A stretch of DNA of 64,000 bases from Puccinia triticina (GCF_026914185.1 NC_070568.1:558001-622000), one strand, 5' to 3'. Counted from the stretch's first letter, positions 44,385 through 58,209 are shown. The notes: generated from the sequence alone by a model not told the origin. Translations and numbers: made by a program.

Positions 44385-44503
44385 GATCCCCCTTCCAGCT
44401 CTTTGGACCCAACTTCTCCCCACGGGTTCTTCCCTTTTTCACCCATCTTTTTCCTCCTTTTTCTTTCTTCTCTTCTAAATAAATAAATAGCAAAAAAAAA
44501 AAA

Positions 44504-45064
44504 CTCTCAAAAGCAAACTCCCAGAAAGCCCGTTAAAGTTCTCCCCTCTATTTTCAATTGTAAGGCTGTGTGGTTCTGCCACGTAGTTAAATTTGTAAGC
44601 TAGTTGAATATGCATAGTGCGCAATGTTGAATCAAATCTGCACTCAAAAAAAAAAAAAGAAGCCCCTTAACCTGTTCATGGCCTGTTGTTATTTCATTTA
44701 TTTTCATGTTGTCTGGGTGCAAGTCGCACGTACAACTGGGGGTTTTATGGTAGTATCACAATCTGAGATGCGGGCGAGACAGGGCCCAATGGATGCAAGA
44801 GAGTTGGCAGCTTTGCATCCATGATCTTAGATGTGTGCGAGACAGGGCCCAATGGGCGTGAGCGTGGGGAGCCCAATCCGAGAATCCGACCCAATATTCC
44901 GGGTATTTACCAGATGTCATGTGACCGCTACCAGATATTCCGCATGGGAAATCCAACAATGTTTGAAGTGCATAAAATCTTTCTTGCTGGTGCACACTTG
45001 GGCCATAAAATTACTGTAAACCATTTCTGGTCATCAAACAGGGGCCATAAAAATTTATACTCCT
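44504..45064. other. spacer after the LINE
   Basis: No gene. An A run of 12 occurs at 44,648. The word GCGAGACAGGGCCCAATGG occurs twice (about 44,772 and 44,838), a short direct repeat 66 bp apart. Confidence 0.45.
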
Positions 45065-45259
45065 AAGAGCATTCGCATTGGTGCAGGTGGAGGAGTAGCG
45101 GATTAGCGCTAATCCGGGTGGTCAACCGCATCGGTGCGGGCTTAATTGCTGTGTAAGTATGGTTTTGTGAAACCCCCGCCCTCCCTGGGCTTTCACAAGA
45201 CAAGATCACATAAGCATAGCCTACATAGTCTCAGCTCTCCTTCTCCTTCCTAGCTCGGT

Positions 45260-45295
45260 AGAATTCCTGGACCGCCTTTCATCTCATTCTACCGT
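45260..45295 (+). repeat. 36-bp direct repeat, left copy
   Basis: It starts AGAATTCCTGGACCGCCTTT and ends TCATTCTACCGT; identical to 46,781-46,816. In this copy the flanking CGGTAGAAT and ATTCTACCG also form an inverted pair. Confidence 0.85.
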
Positions 45296-46019
45296 TGTAG
45301 GGACTCCAAAGGGATGGATGAGTGGTAATCAAAGTTTTGTTGAGGGGGAGATAAGTTGTGAATAAGTTGAAAGCCTATTACAATTTTACGGGTGGTTTGA
45401 AAGACCTGCCCCTCTGGTGGTACTATGCAAATAACCAAGAGTCTTGTAATCAATATTTAAATGGTGTGGCTGATTCCAAAGATAGCTCTTACTTTTGTAT
45501 AGTAATCTCTATCTGACCTAGATCACTTGCATCAATAGTTTTGGTAAATCTTTTGTAACTTGGTTTAATGTGGTGGGTGCGATGAAGTTTGATATATGTT
45601 GTAAAAATTTGTGATGTTGAATTGCTGACACTATGTGGTTATAATAATCTGTTACAAAGTAAATATATATATATATATGGGTTGGATGTTGGTTGTTCGT
45701 TGGTTGGTTGTTGGTTCTACTACTGTTCTTAACACACACTACAGTTCTCTACACTAATCCACTACTAATAACCACAATAAACAGACCTGCCTAGGCTGCT
45801 ACAAACTAAAAACTAACCACAGTGACCAAACCTCTATAGGCTGATGGGGAAAAAGAAAAATTATAGTGGGGAGAGGCCCTCCTTTTATGTTGGAGGATGA
45901 GGGATTTCTGCTGCAGGAATCTCCTTGTGAGGGATTTCTGCTGCAGAGGTTCTCACCTACACAGCCTTTATACACAGCCACAAATACAAATAACACAGCT
46001 TTGCTGTGCTAGATACACT

Positions 46020-46440
46020 TTAAATCCACAGCCAAACATCAAACAACTACACAGCCTTCAGATAGATACCTTCTAACTCCACCTCCAAACAACACAGCCT
46101 CCTGATAGAATCTTCCCTGAACAAACAAATACAAAGACTCCAGCCAAAGATGCTGTGCAGCCTGTTTTAGATACCTTCTAACTCCACTTCCAAAACAACA
46201 CAGCCTCCTGATAGAATTTTCCTTGAGCAAACAAATACAAAGACTCCAGCCAAAGATGCTGTGCAGCCTGTGTTAGATACCTTCTATCTCCACCTCCCAA
46301 ACAACACAGCCTCCGGATAGATACCTTCTAAATCCACCTCCAAACAACACAGCCTCCTAATAGATACCTTCTAACTCCACCTCCAAACAACACAGCCTCC
46401 TGATAGAATCTTCCTTGAGCAAGCAGATGTATAGATTGCA
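46020..46440 (+). repeat. tandem repeat array, units of about 50 and 110 bp
   Basis: Units with ATACCTTCTAACTCCACCTC, AACAACACAGCCTCCTGATA and AAAGACTCCAGCCAAAGATG recur five to six times with variable length. Located inside the 2.1-kb element. A TA repeat lies upstream at 45,664-45,677. Confidence 0.8.
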
Positions 46441-46780
46441 ACTATCCGTGACCATTCTGGATTCTGGGGGTCTTGGCCTCTCCTCCTCTTCCTCCTGTTC
46501 CTTCCTCCCTTCCTTCTTCCTTTGCGCTCCTTCCTTCTGTTCCTGGTTGAGACTATTCCTTACTACAAATCCTTCTTTGGTTCGTATGTGCCTTAACTGT
46601 TGATGTGATACTATCTCCTCCTCTTGTATGATGACTGTACTGTCTCCACCCTCTGTTGTATCCTTTTTGGCATTGACACAGGCACAGAACACCACACCGT
46701 GCTAGGTAAGCACTCTCTGTTGTTCTCTCCATCTCTTCCTCCTTCTCATTCCGGATCCACACTTGTATATACTGATAGGG

Positions 46781-46816
46781 AGAATTCCTGGACCGCCTTT
46801 CATCTCATTCTACCGT
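46781..46816 (+). repeat. 36-bp direct repeat, right copy
   Basis: Identical to 45,260-45,295; the 1.49 kb between the two copies may be a separate insertion or the result of unequal exchange. Confidence 0.85.
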
Positions 46817-47370
46817 GCTAGCAATACACACCACGGTTCCAGAATTTTCCCTCAAGGTTGACTTTCAACCTTGTTTTACGGACAGCCCGATGGATCAGTG
46901 AAGAGCCTACGGGCTCTTACAGGTGTATGCACCTGCAGCTTATGTCAGCTGTGTTTGGTGCATACATTTGAGTGGGGAGCAGTGCCCACATGCATTGGAA
47001 TATGCATGCAAGGCTTACTCCCAGAATTAGCAAGGAGTAAAGTTACTCCTCCTTAGTCCAAATTGTACTCCAAGGAGGAGTTTAGTCCGAGTAAATCGGA
47101 CCCAATGCGGATGCCGAGGAGGATTAGCTACGCTAATCCCTCCTTAATCCGCAACCGATGCAGATGCTCTGAGTGTACACACCAGTACCCGGTCCATACT
47201 AAAGAGGCACAAGTATGTAAATACGAGAGAAAGACACTAATTGATAGATTGCATAGAGAGAGAGAAAGCATAATGAGGCTAGAAATACAAGGTTATATAT
47301 AGTCTTCATTATGTAATGTAAAAGTGACATGGGATAGCGGAGAGATGTCGCGTTGAGACCATCGTGTATG

Positions 47371-47618
47371 AGGACCCAGGAAACCCCCCTATAAATGACT
47401 GTAACCTAAAATCCAGAATTGTGACAAAATTCATACATTTTTTGACCTCATTCATACACGTTTTGTGCGTACACTTTGAGGATTTGCCAAATTTTCATAC
47501 ATTTTCCATGCCTACCATTCCTGCTGACGGGGGGGGGGGGGTGTGCAAAAAAAAAAAAACCTGGGGTGTGCTGCCAAGGTTTTTGTTACGGTCATTTACA
47601 GGGGGTTTCCTGGGTCCT
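47371..47618. mobile_element. MITE with AGGACCCAGGAAACC ends
   Basis: 248 bp. The left end is AGGACCCAGGAAACCCCCCT and the right end is the inverse of AGGACCCAGGAAACCCCCTG; pairing goes on through AAATGAC.GTAAC, about 34 bp. Flanks CGTGTATG and TGTGTATG agree at 7 of 8 positions, an 8-bp duplication as in hAT elements. The interior has ATTCATACATTTT words, a G run and an A run. Confidence 0.8.
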
Positions 47619-47759
47619 TGTGTATGTCATTCATGCCATAACTGTAGTGAGACGTAACCTTGTATGTAATCGAGCTACAACACATACCAGTCATCCCCTG
47701 GAACACATACCTCCATCGGATGGCCAGTCAACACAGGTCATCGGGTTGAGTACACGCTC

Positions 47760-48960
47760 AACTCACATTGTCCCCAATCCCGGCAATCGGACACACTCAT
47801 ACACCCCACTCGATGACCCACTCGGTCATCAAGTGGATACACACTCCACTCGATGACCCGGTCACCCGGTCATCGAATGGATGGTGCACACTCCACTTGA
47901 TGGCCGGACTGGGTCATCGAGTGGATACGCACTCCACTCGATGGCCGGACCAGGACCCTGGAAACCCCCGATGTAGGTGGGTGACCTAAATGTATGAATT
48001 TTTACATTTTTTTTCAAAATGTTAGGCACGAAATCGGTATGAATGGGGTTTGGAACCCAAAAGGGTACGCACCAAACATGGCATTTATGTATGGATTTCT
48101 GCTGATACTCAGTTAAATCCCCTAAAACCCGCAGAACCCCGCTTGCCTTCGGGGATTTCGGGCTCCCCGGGGTAATTTTGCCCCAGGCATAGGCACGAAA
48201 ATGTATGAATCAGCCAAAAAAAGCCATTCCCCGGTGCCCCCCGATGTATGAATTTTGCCAAAATATTGGATTTTTGGTTACCCACATCTATAGGGGGTTT
48301 CCAGGGTCCTGCCGGACCGGGGAGTCGAGTGGAAAACTACTCCACTCGATGACACGACCGAGTCATCGAGTGGAGTGTGTAGCCATCCACTCGATGGCCG
48401 GACCGGGTCATCAAGTGGATACACATTCCACTCGATGACCAACCCGGTCATGGAGTGGAATGTGTGGCCGGACCCGGTCATCGAGTGGAGTGTGTATCCA
48501 CTCGATGACCGTATCCACTCGATGACTCGGTCGTGGAATGTGTACCATTGATGACCCGGTCCGGCCATCGAGTGGAGCGATCCACTCGATGACCCGGTCC
48601 AGCCATCGAGTGGAGCGATCAACTCGATGACCCGGTCCAGCCATCGAGTGGATCTGGATGACCCATCCGGGTCATCGAGTGGAGTTGTACATACATACCC
48701 ACTCGATGACCGGGTATTGGTTACCCACTCACTCGATGACCTTCGGGTCATCGGTCATCGAGTGAGTATGTGTCCACTTGATGACGGGGTTGGCCATCGA
48801 GTGGGTCTGGGAGAAGAGTGCGTACCCACTCGATGACCGGGTAGTGGTGATCCACTCGTCATCGAGTAGAGCATGTATCTACCTGATGACCAGGTTGGTC
48901 ATTGAGTGAGGTGCATGTATGGGTGTGTGTCCTGGTTGACCCGATCATGATCGGTCATTG
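47760..48960. repeat. CACTCGATGACCGG minisatellite
   Basis: Dozens of units of TCCACTCGATGACC.GGTC and GGTCATCGAGTGGAGTGTGT in alternating orientation, so palindromic pairs form around CCGG. Unit spacing ranges from about 25 to 60 bp and similarity decays toward 48,960. A MITE interrupts it at 47,952-48,310. The array lies in a gene-free region directly upstream of the gene at 49,296. Confidence 0.85.
47952..48310. mobile_element. second AGGACCCTGG MITE, inside minisatellite
   Basis: 359 bp. The ends are AGGACCCTGGAAACCCCCGA and the inverse of AGGACCCTGGAAACCCCCTA, continuing through GATGT(A)GGTGGGT.ACC. It is flanked by perfect GCCGGACC on both sides (47,944-47,951 and 48,311-48,318), an 8-bp duplication. 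Same family as 47,371-47,618. GTATGAATTTT words recur inside. Confidence 0.88.
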
Positions 48961-49295
48961 GTTGAGGTGTATGATCAGTACAGACATGTGAGATCAATGG
49001 CCGGTCTGGATGTCTCGACCCGCCCGGGTTCATGGTGTGATGGGCAAGGATGGGCACCAGTACGTTTGTTTCCATTGCTCCGACAGCATAAAACCTTCCT
49101 GGTGTGAGGCTAAAATTTAATTGGGCAGCTTGCGCATCTCTCCTGGTGAGGTGATAAAATCTTTCTGGTGAGAACCCCCCTGACGAGATCAGGCTTAATC
49201 CAGCAGTAAGTTGCCAACTTCAAGTTCGTTCTCCATCATTATCAGTGGTTGTTGCCTTAAAGCTGAAGTTCTGACTTGTTCGAAACTCATAGGAT

Positions 49296-50982
49296 ATGGA
49301 GAGATTCCATCACTATCCGGGTATGATCTACTCTGATTTTGAAGCCTCGGCGACCTTTCATCCTGAGGTTCGAGAAATGGAACACCTTAATCGACTCATG
49401 GCCGAGTCCTCAATTAACCCCCGCCTCGATCTGTTACCGCCACACGCGGATCCTCACCTCTTTAATGAATCATTGATAGCCGAACAACGGGCAGCAATGC
49501 ACCTGGCGGCTCCCGATATCCATGAGCTCGCCCTCCTGGAGCGCGAAAATGAGCAGATGCACCACTTACATTCCCTCAACGTCCTCGACGAGCAGATGCA
49601 CTTGCGGGATCGCGAACTGGACGGAATGCACTTGATGAATCATGAAAGAAGTTTGAACTCGCTTGGCCTTCAGCTCGAAACCGAACGCGCTATGGTCTTG
49701 GACGATGAATACCGGCTGCGGCAAGGGCTGGCTCTAGCTCCAGGATATGAGCATTTCGGCGGCTCGATCGGATACGACCTCGCTCACCCCTATGCTGCTA
49801 CCGGCATGACACACCCAAGCTACTATAACCAGACATTACATTACCCCGGAGTCATGGCTGATCCATATTATCAACAGATGGCTTCCATATTGCCCCGGAC
49901 GCTTCCAATGTTTTCAGATCCATACTTCATGAATCAAATGCCCCCAACTGCTGGGTGCGGATACACCCGCAGCACTCTTCCTCTCAACGCCGCCATGCAG
50001 AATCCTTTCTTCCACGGCATCGACCACGATTATGGGTACGGAAGGATCGGGCCTCTAACAAACTATGGTCTGGCTGCTCGTTCGCCACCGCGCGAGTATG
50101 GGCAGATGCTCGACGATCTTTACCTCTACGAAATGATGCTCCGTCTCGATCTCGCCCTCGACGAGGAGGAAAGGATCTTAAGATGGCGAGAGCGCCTAGC
50201 GTGGGAGGAACTCAGCCTGGCCGAAAGACGGTTGCGTTGGGAGCAGATGGAAATGATGGAACGTAGCCGACTGGGTCTTGGAATGGGCTCTTTCTGGGGT
50301 CATCAGTTGGGTGGATTACCAATCAACTCGACATTTGGATATGCGGCCCCAATACTAGCCGAACAAGTCATGTCCTCATATGGAAGAGCGCCGATCATGG
50401 GAGTACTAGATGGGCCTCATTACCCCTTATCATCTCCTTTGATGTCGACGTATCCGATGTGGGATGTCGGTGGCCTTGGTGTTGGAGCCAGAATCTCGCC
50501 TTGGGTTGTCGAAAACGACATGTATCTCAGCCCACACCACCTCGCTAGACAAGAGAATATACGGCGTGAATACGCCGAGCGGCGAGGCGAAATCCCTCCA
50601 GGCCCTCGATTCATTGATGCCGATGACATGTCGACTTTGCTTGGAAGCGAAATGTATCGACCGAGACATCTGGTTAGACAAGAGAACATTCGACGAGAGT
50701 ACGCCGAGCGCAGAGGTGAAATCCCTCCTGTCCCTCGATTGATTGAGCCTGGTAGGATGGGGGCAGGTGTACCACTCTATGCTGCTTATTCTGAAAATTA
50801 TCGAGGTGAGCCCCAAATTTTACTTTTCTTCATGGTTTTCACCTTGCCAAATTTCTGGTCTACTAAATTGACATGTTCTTGTGCTTTCCACGAAAGTTTA
50901 TTGACCAGGCTCATACCGGCCCAACATAACAAAGTACGGAGCAGTCAGCGCCATGTGGCCGGTCGAATCAATGTTTAAATAA
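49296..50982 (+). CDS. unknown Met/Leu/Glu-rich protein, 2 exons
   Basis: The model is join(49296..50805, 50909..50982), 527 aa; the 103-bp intron starts GTGAGC and ends CCAG, and exon 2 closes with KYGAVSAMWPVESMFK. The N-terminal 170 residues are rich in Met, Leu, His and Glu (EHLNRL, MHLRDRELDGMHLM), probably helical. A Tyr/Pro/Met-rich middle follows, then a strongly charged helix (about residues 290-325: EEERILRWRERLAWEELSLA). Near the end a 27-residue block is repeated: HLARQENIRREYAERRGEIPP and HLVRQENIRREYAERRGEIPP. No signal peptide, zinc site or enzyme motif. It looks like a structural or scaffold protein, function unknown. Confidence 0.75.
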
Positions 50983-51485
50983 GACAATTTCCTCATTTTC
51001 CTAAATTTCCACCATTCATGTATTATGCCAATTCCCTACATAGAAAGTTGTACTAAATGGAACCTATCCGCCCCTGTCGGGTCCCACTCTCCCCAGAATA
51101 TAATAAGAGCCCAGATGCCCCCCTCCTTCGCTTTCAGCTACATGTTTGGGTGTCCCTTCTGCTGGTCTTGTTCAGCCCTGCGCGTAAGAATGTACTGACT
51201 AGGGTTTAGGGCGTGACCACTAATTCCATGTCAACTGCAGAAGTTATCTAAAAACTCCCGACACAATCGCATATCAGTACGGGAATAGTTCAAAAAAAGT
51301 TGAATCAAGTCGTGGCTTCATGACCCCTGGTGGAGCCTGGTCTACTACTTAGTAATGCCACACTAAAAAGGTTGATGGTACCTCAATTCCAAACTCGCAG
51401 CACACAATTGACCTTCCCGGGTTTTGCGACCGTCCTCTAAAAGGCGAGACACGGAGGAACAACATATCCCGGGACACGGTCTCAG
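50983..51485. other. intergenic stretch after the 2-exon gene
   Basis: It holds the 3' UTR of the upstream gene. A CCCCAGAATATAATAAGAGC stretch near 51,091 is AT-rich but I see no gene. Confidence 0.4.
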
Positions 51486-51489
51486 TATC

Positions 51490-51895
51490 CCGGAATTGGT
51501 GATATTGGAGCAGACAGTGCTGCGGCCGAGAGCGGCAAATAAGGCAGAAGGTGCCAAGGTCGGCACCACAAAGAAGGAGCAGGGAGCAACAGCAGTGAAT
51601 GTGGAGAGAGAAGCAGGCCGAGTGTCTTACCTTAAGCGGAAGACAAGGAGCGACTTCCTCGTCCGGAAGGCTTCACAACCAATAATAAGAGGGAATTGGT
51701 GATTTGCAGCAGACAGTGATACGGCCGAGAGCAGCATATAAGTACACAAGGTGCCGAGGTCGGCACAACAAAGAAGGATGCAGGGACCAATAGTGGTGAA
51801 TACAGAGAGAGAAGCAGGCCGAGGTTCTTACCTTCAGCGGAAGACAAGGAGCGACTTCCTCATCCGGAAGGCTTCACAACCAATAATAGGAGGGA
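51490..51895 (+). repeat. tandem duplication, about 205-bp unit
   Basis: Copies at about 51,492-51,690 and 51,696-51,895. Both contain GGAATTGGTGAT, GCAGACAGTG, AGAGAGAAGCAGGCCGAG and the 20-mer GGAAGGCTTCACAACCAATA. The copies differ at about one base in ten. No ORF is shared. Confidence 0.85.
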
Positions 51896-52394
51896 AAATT
51901 AAAAAAGCATTGATGAAATGAGGATTGGTGCCACAGTATAAAAGCACACGGCCTGTAGACGATTTCAGGTCATCGCTTGGCTCCTGCTCGGCGCCACTTG
52001 CTTAAGGAGCCAAGCGATCCAGGACAGTTTGTATGTACCTGTAGCTTTTTTGAATGGCGAGGAGGGAGGAATACTGCCAAAAAAAAATTTGGCGGGCGCC
52101 TGTCGGTCCCGTTAATGTTAAACCACTAATACTTAGGTGGACTCTCTTACCAAAGCTAACTCCTGCGTTCCGAGCATCATGTCAGGAGACATCCATTCTC
52201 AAGGGCGTTTACATTCAATGTACTGCGTTAACCTGATGATGTAACGAGAAAAATACAAACATAAGAAACGTGATGTCGCGGTGATACATATTGAAGGTGA
52301 ACGAGTATCCAACTCTGAAAATAAAGCTAAAAGTATGGCAAAGATTGGAGAATGAAGTAAAATAAGGGCAGAAAGGTGACCAGGTGTAATGCAT
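51896..52394. other. intergenic stretch with TATA-like site
   Basis: CAGTATAAAAGCAC occurs at about 51,935, a good TATA match on the plus strand, but no gene follows that I can support before the convergent hydrolase gene. The 3' UTR of that minus-strand gene should end here. Confidence 0.4.
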
Positions 52395-53907
52395 TTAGCT
52401 CCGGTTGCATAGATTATTGTCGGAAGGGCGATGTTTGGATTCTTTCTCAAGAGGGAAGGCTTGGTTCCCTTCCATCATGATTCTCTCCATTAGCGAGTTG
52501 AAATCTTGACCAAATTGACAGCTGAGTGCATGACCCCCGTCCTTGAAGACAATTAATTCGGAGCCTGGTAGTCGGTCTTGCAATTGTAGCGACCTCACTG
52601 CGTAGATCATTTCATCTCTCTCCCCCAAGACCACCGCTATCTTGCCAGGGGAAAGGGTTTGACTGATTTTTTCAAGATTTGAATCCGAACAGTGATGTCC
52701 TACTGCAGCGCATACTTGACCTAAAGCTCCCACCGGAGACTGTCTTCGTGGTCTATTGTGCCAGGATGCGAAAAAATCTCGAAGGTCATCTCTTCGAGTT
52801 CGTCCTTCCGCCGTTTGCTTGTTCAAATACGCAAGCGGAAACAAAAAGTCCATCATCAAGTCTAGTCCTTCCTCGTAAGTGACGGCCTTCATCGAGACTT
52901 TCGAAAACATTTTAAGGATACTCAGCTAAACATTTTAAATAAAAACCAAGGACGTGAACAAAACACATTCTTAGCATTAATATGTATCTGAGCGTAAAGA
53001 TAAGAAAAAAATGAAACGAACAGATGGGAAGTCAAATGCATTTCCGGACCGTGTACTTATCAATGTCAGCGATTTGATGCGTGAGGGGATCAGGAGAGAC
53101 TTGAAGGGTGAATCGAGGAAATAAGTTCCAGCTCCACATACGACATGCAAGGACACTTACCAGTTCCTGCGAAATCATTCCACCCAAGGAGACGCCGAAA
53201 ACGTGGATTGAACGATCTTGATCCCAATGTAGAAAATTCAAGAGGTCTAAAGCATCCTTGGCCATTTCAGAGGTTTTGTAAGGCTCGATTGCTCCACAGC
53301 TGCGGGTCAGAATCACGGGCATTTCCAATTAGTAATCTTGCAGCTTGAGAATATTTGACCGCAACAGTACGATATGCTCAACTCGCTATTTCCTACCCCT
53401 CGATTGTCATAAACCAAAACAGCGTGATCAGGTTTTCTTCCAAAATGGCGCACTTGTTCTGACCAGGCAGAACAGGTAAAGTTGAGACCTGTGTATAGTT
53501 TTGCCAATTATCGAGAACGAATAAAGAATGAGACCCAGCCGAGCTTGTTCTTGAACGGGCGAAAACGAGTACATACCCATGACTGGTGCAGATAATCAAG
53601 AAGACAAAGCAGCTAGGTCTCAGTTTGTATACACACCAAGGCAAATTTTCCTTAGAAAAGACTGACTTAAGATCATCTTTTGAGTAGCTCTCAAGTCCCC
53701 ATGAACTTCGTAGTAAAGCTGTCGGGGCTTTCTAGTGCGACCGTTACCAACCGGGCATAATCCCTTTTGCGCGCAGGTCGCGGAATCCAAGATCGTGTCC
53801 AAAGAGGGGAGTTCTGCCTTCTGTGGATTTCCATTTCAGTTAAATTGAGCTCGACATAGAGGCGCGGACTGGACGGGTACGCCAGAGGTGACCAGACCAC
53901 TTACCAT
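52395..53907 (-). CDS. alpha/beta hydrolase with 6-nt microexon
   Basis: Minus-strand model: 53907..53905 (ATG only), 53820..53667, 53582..53577 (6 nt), 53488..53383, 53299..53161, 52925..52395; 312 aa, in frame throughout. Fold signs: KMILIMGLNFTCSAW (oxyanion loop, formed only with the microexon), LVYDNRGVGNS, nucleophile elbow FGVSLGGM (Ser), VVLGERDEM (Asp) and FKDGGHAL (His), so the Ser-Asp-His triad is complete. Substrate unknown. Family members usually have about 25 more residues after the elbow (a core beta strand); here the matching place is a long intron (53,160-52,926, 235 bp) and the exon seems lost. No signal peptide. It is divergent from the helicase gene, 833 bp apart. Confidence 0.75.
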
Positions 53908-54740
53908 AGTGAGGATAGACCACGAAAAGCGATTTTAGAATGGTAAAGGAGTGCGACTTTCTCAAAGCCAGATAATGTAAGATAAGAGGTAGAATTGTTA
54001 GCGAGGATGCTTGATGTGATCAAAGGTGTCAAAGACCCCCTGGGATAAATGTTGCTGTAAAGTCGAAGAGGACTGATGGGGGTTGATGCACCTCGTCGAT
54101 CAGAGTCAACCTTGTATATGAGCTTGGATAGGTTTCTATTTGTTGAGATATTTTATGTATCTTTCATGACCGGTGGAGTCCTGCCATCCTGCCCTGGTGT
54201 ATGTGCAGTATGCTGCATAACCACAACTTCGTCATGTCAGGTGCCGCCAGCGTGGCGGCCGGGACTACGCGTTGAAGGTGATCAGGAGACCAAAGTACAC
54301 CCTCCCAAGTAGAACCGTGAGTCCGGTGATGTGTGAGGCGTGGCAATGTGATCGGATGCCGCCCTCTGACCCGCCCAGCTTGGTCACAAGACGCTCAAGC
54401 TACATACGTACATCCCTTGGCTGCAGCCTCATACCCGTGGACTCGCTTTCCCATCGTAAAGGTCTCTGGGAGATGTTTGGATAGGTTTGGATGGGCCTCG
54501 CCCTCAACTTCCAGCTCCTGTGACTCGCCCTTGCATCGGCAGCGCTCAGCCTCCATCGAACTAAGACTCCCTCCCGTGCTCGCCGCCAGGAAGCTGGTTC
54601 AGTGGTTAGACCACGGTTCAACCCCGGGGATGCCCTCGGGGGCCCAGCACCAATGCCCGGCCCCGGACTCGCTGCGAAATCTGTCGTGTGTATGGGGTCA
54701 GCCTGGCTCAGCCTTTGAACCACCGCACTTACCCAAAACG
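53908..54740. other. divergent promoter region of hydrolase and helicase
   Basis: The two genes start head to head, so this 0.83 kb must serve both. ACCTTGTATATGAGC near 54,110 is a possible TATA element. At 54,594-54,625 a GGTTCAACCCC word resembles a tRNA B box but no tRNA can be folded. The open frames here (54,333-54,740) are mostly the reading-through of the helicase leader. Confidence 0.4.
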
Positions 54741-57502
<2,762 letters not shown>

Positions 57503-58030
57503 GAACCCTTGGGCCCTTATATTGCTAGGTTGCTTGTATCTTACTCGAGTCACATGATTAACAATTTCTTATTTTACTCCAAATCAATATGAGTAGAGTT
57601 TCTGGTTGGTCAGAAAAATGAGTTTCTATGCACTGCTGCTGAAAGCCTAGGTCCCCAGTTGTTGGCATGGTAAGTCTAGCATAATATGAGAAGGAAACCA
57701 AAATTTCTGCAGTGAAATGCTATTTTTTAGCAACATTTCGGGTTGGAACTGGTACAATGGCAACCTGTATCAAAAATCTCACTGATTGGGTTGGTATGGA
57801 TTGTTTCTGACAGCTTTTAGCTGAATTTTATAAGAAAAAATTGAAGGACAGCAGAATGAAGAAATGTCTTTTTTTCTGGATGAGACTGGGAATCCATCTG
57901 CAGGCTTTTGTGTATGGCATACTCAACCAATCAGTTCATAGAATTCAGGTTTATGTAGACTTTTGATAAGTATTATGTGCACATCTTACATTCCATTTGT
58001 GTGCCATTTTTATTTTAAATTCCATTCATA
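57503..58030. other. AT-rich intergenic stretch
   Basis: It follows the helicase stop codon. No gene on either strand; AT content rises steadily. Confidence 0.45.
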
Positions 58031-58033
58031 TTA

Positions 58034-58209
58034 TAGGATAAAAATTAAATTTTAGAGTCAATTTTAAGGCCTTTATCAACAAAGTTTTAAAAGTCTGGCA
58101 AGATGTACAGGACTGGGTGTCCCCTAAAAATCAGAGCAACTTTTGCATTTTTCAAAAAATTGTTCATAAAGGCCTTAAAATTAGCTCTAAGTTTTATTTT
58201 TATCGTATT
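58034..58209. mobile_element. short inverted-repeat element
   Basis: Arms of about 50-55 bp: GATAAAAATTAAATTTTAGA..AATTTTAAGGCCTTTATC at the left pairs with the inverse of the right arm (GATAAAAATAAAACTTAGAG on the minus strand) near 58,150-58,205. The 70-bp centre is unrelated. No clear target duplication. Confidence 0.65.

Larger units (their letters stand above)
40927..44503 (+). mobile_element. Tad1-like LINE, 5'-truncated
   Basis: A non-LTR retrotransposon that begins inside the endonuclease domain and ends in AATAAATAAATAG followed by 12 A (44,492-44,503), the typical 3' tail. It carries the end of an APE-type endonuclease, a reverse transcriptase, an RNase H and a C-terminal CCHC, the layout of fungal Tad1-clade elements. 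It sits in the Copia integrase, and a hAT-like MITE sits in its RT. 5' truncation is the usual result of target-primed reverse transcription. Confidence 0.85.
45069..47170. mobile_element. terminal-inverted-repeat element, 2.1 kb, non-autonomous
   Basis: The left end GAGCATTCGCATTGGTGC and the right end (minus strand GAGCATCTGCATCGGTTGCG) are inverted copies; both are followed inward by GGATTAG / CTAATCC words (left near 45,107, right near 47,125-47,160). Flanks are TAA (left) and TGA (right), a 3-bp duplication with one change, which would fit PIF/Harbinger. No transposase seen. The interior has tandem repeats and an insert between 36-bp direct repeats. Confidence 0.6.

Noticed and set aside
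47760..48960. CRISPR-like array of short repeats
   Set aside because: Units alternate in orientation, spacers are not unique or of fixed length, and the genome is eukaryotic. It is a minisatellite.
54594..54640. tRNA-like A box (CAGTGGTTAGA) and B box (GGTTCAACCCC)
   Set aside because: The boxes are only about a dozen bases apart, with no room for an anticodon arm, and no acceptor stem pairs. At best a SINE or tRNA remnant.
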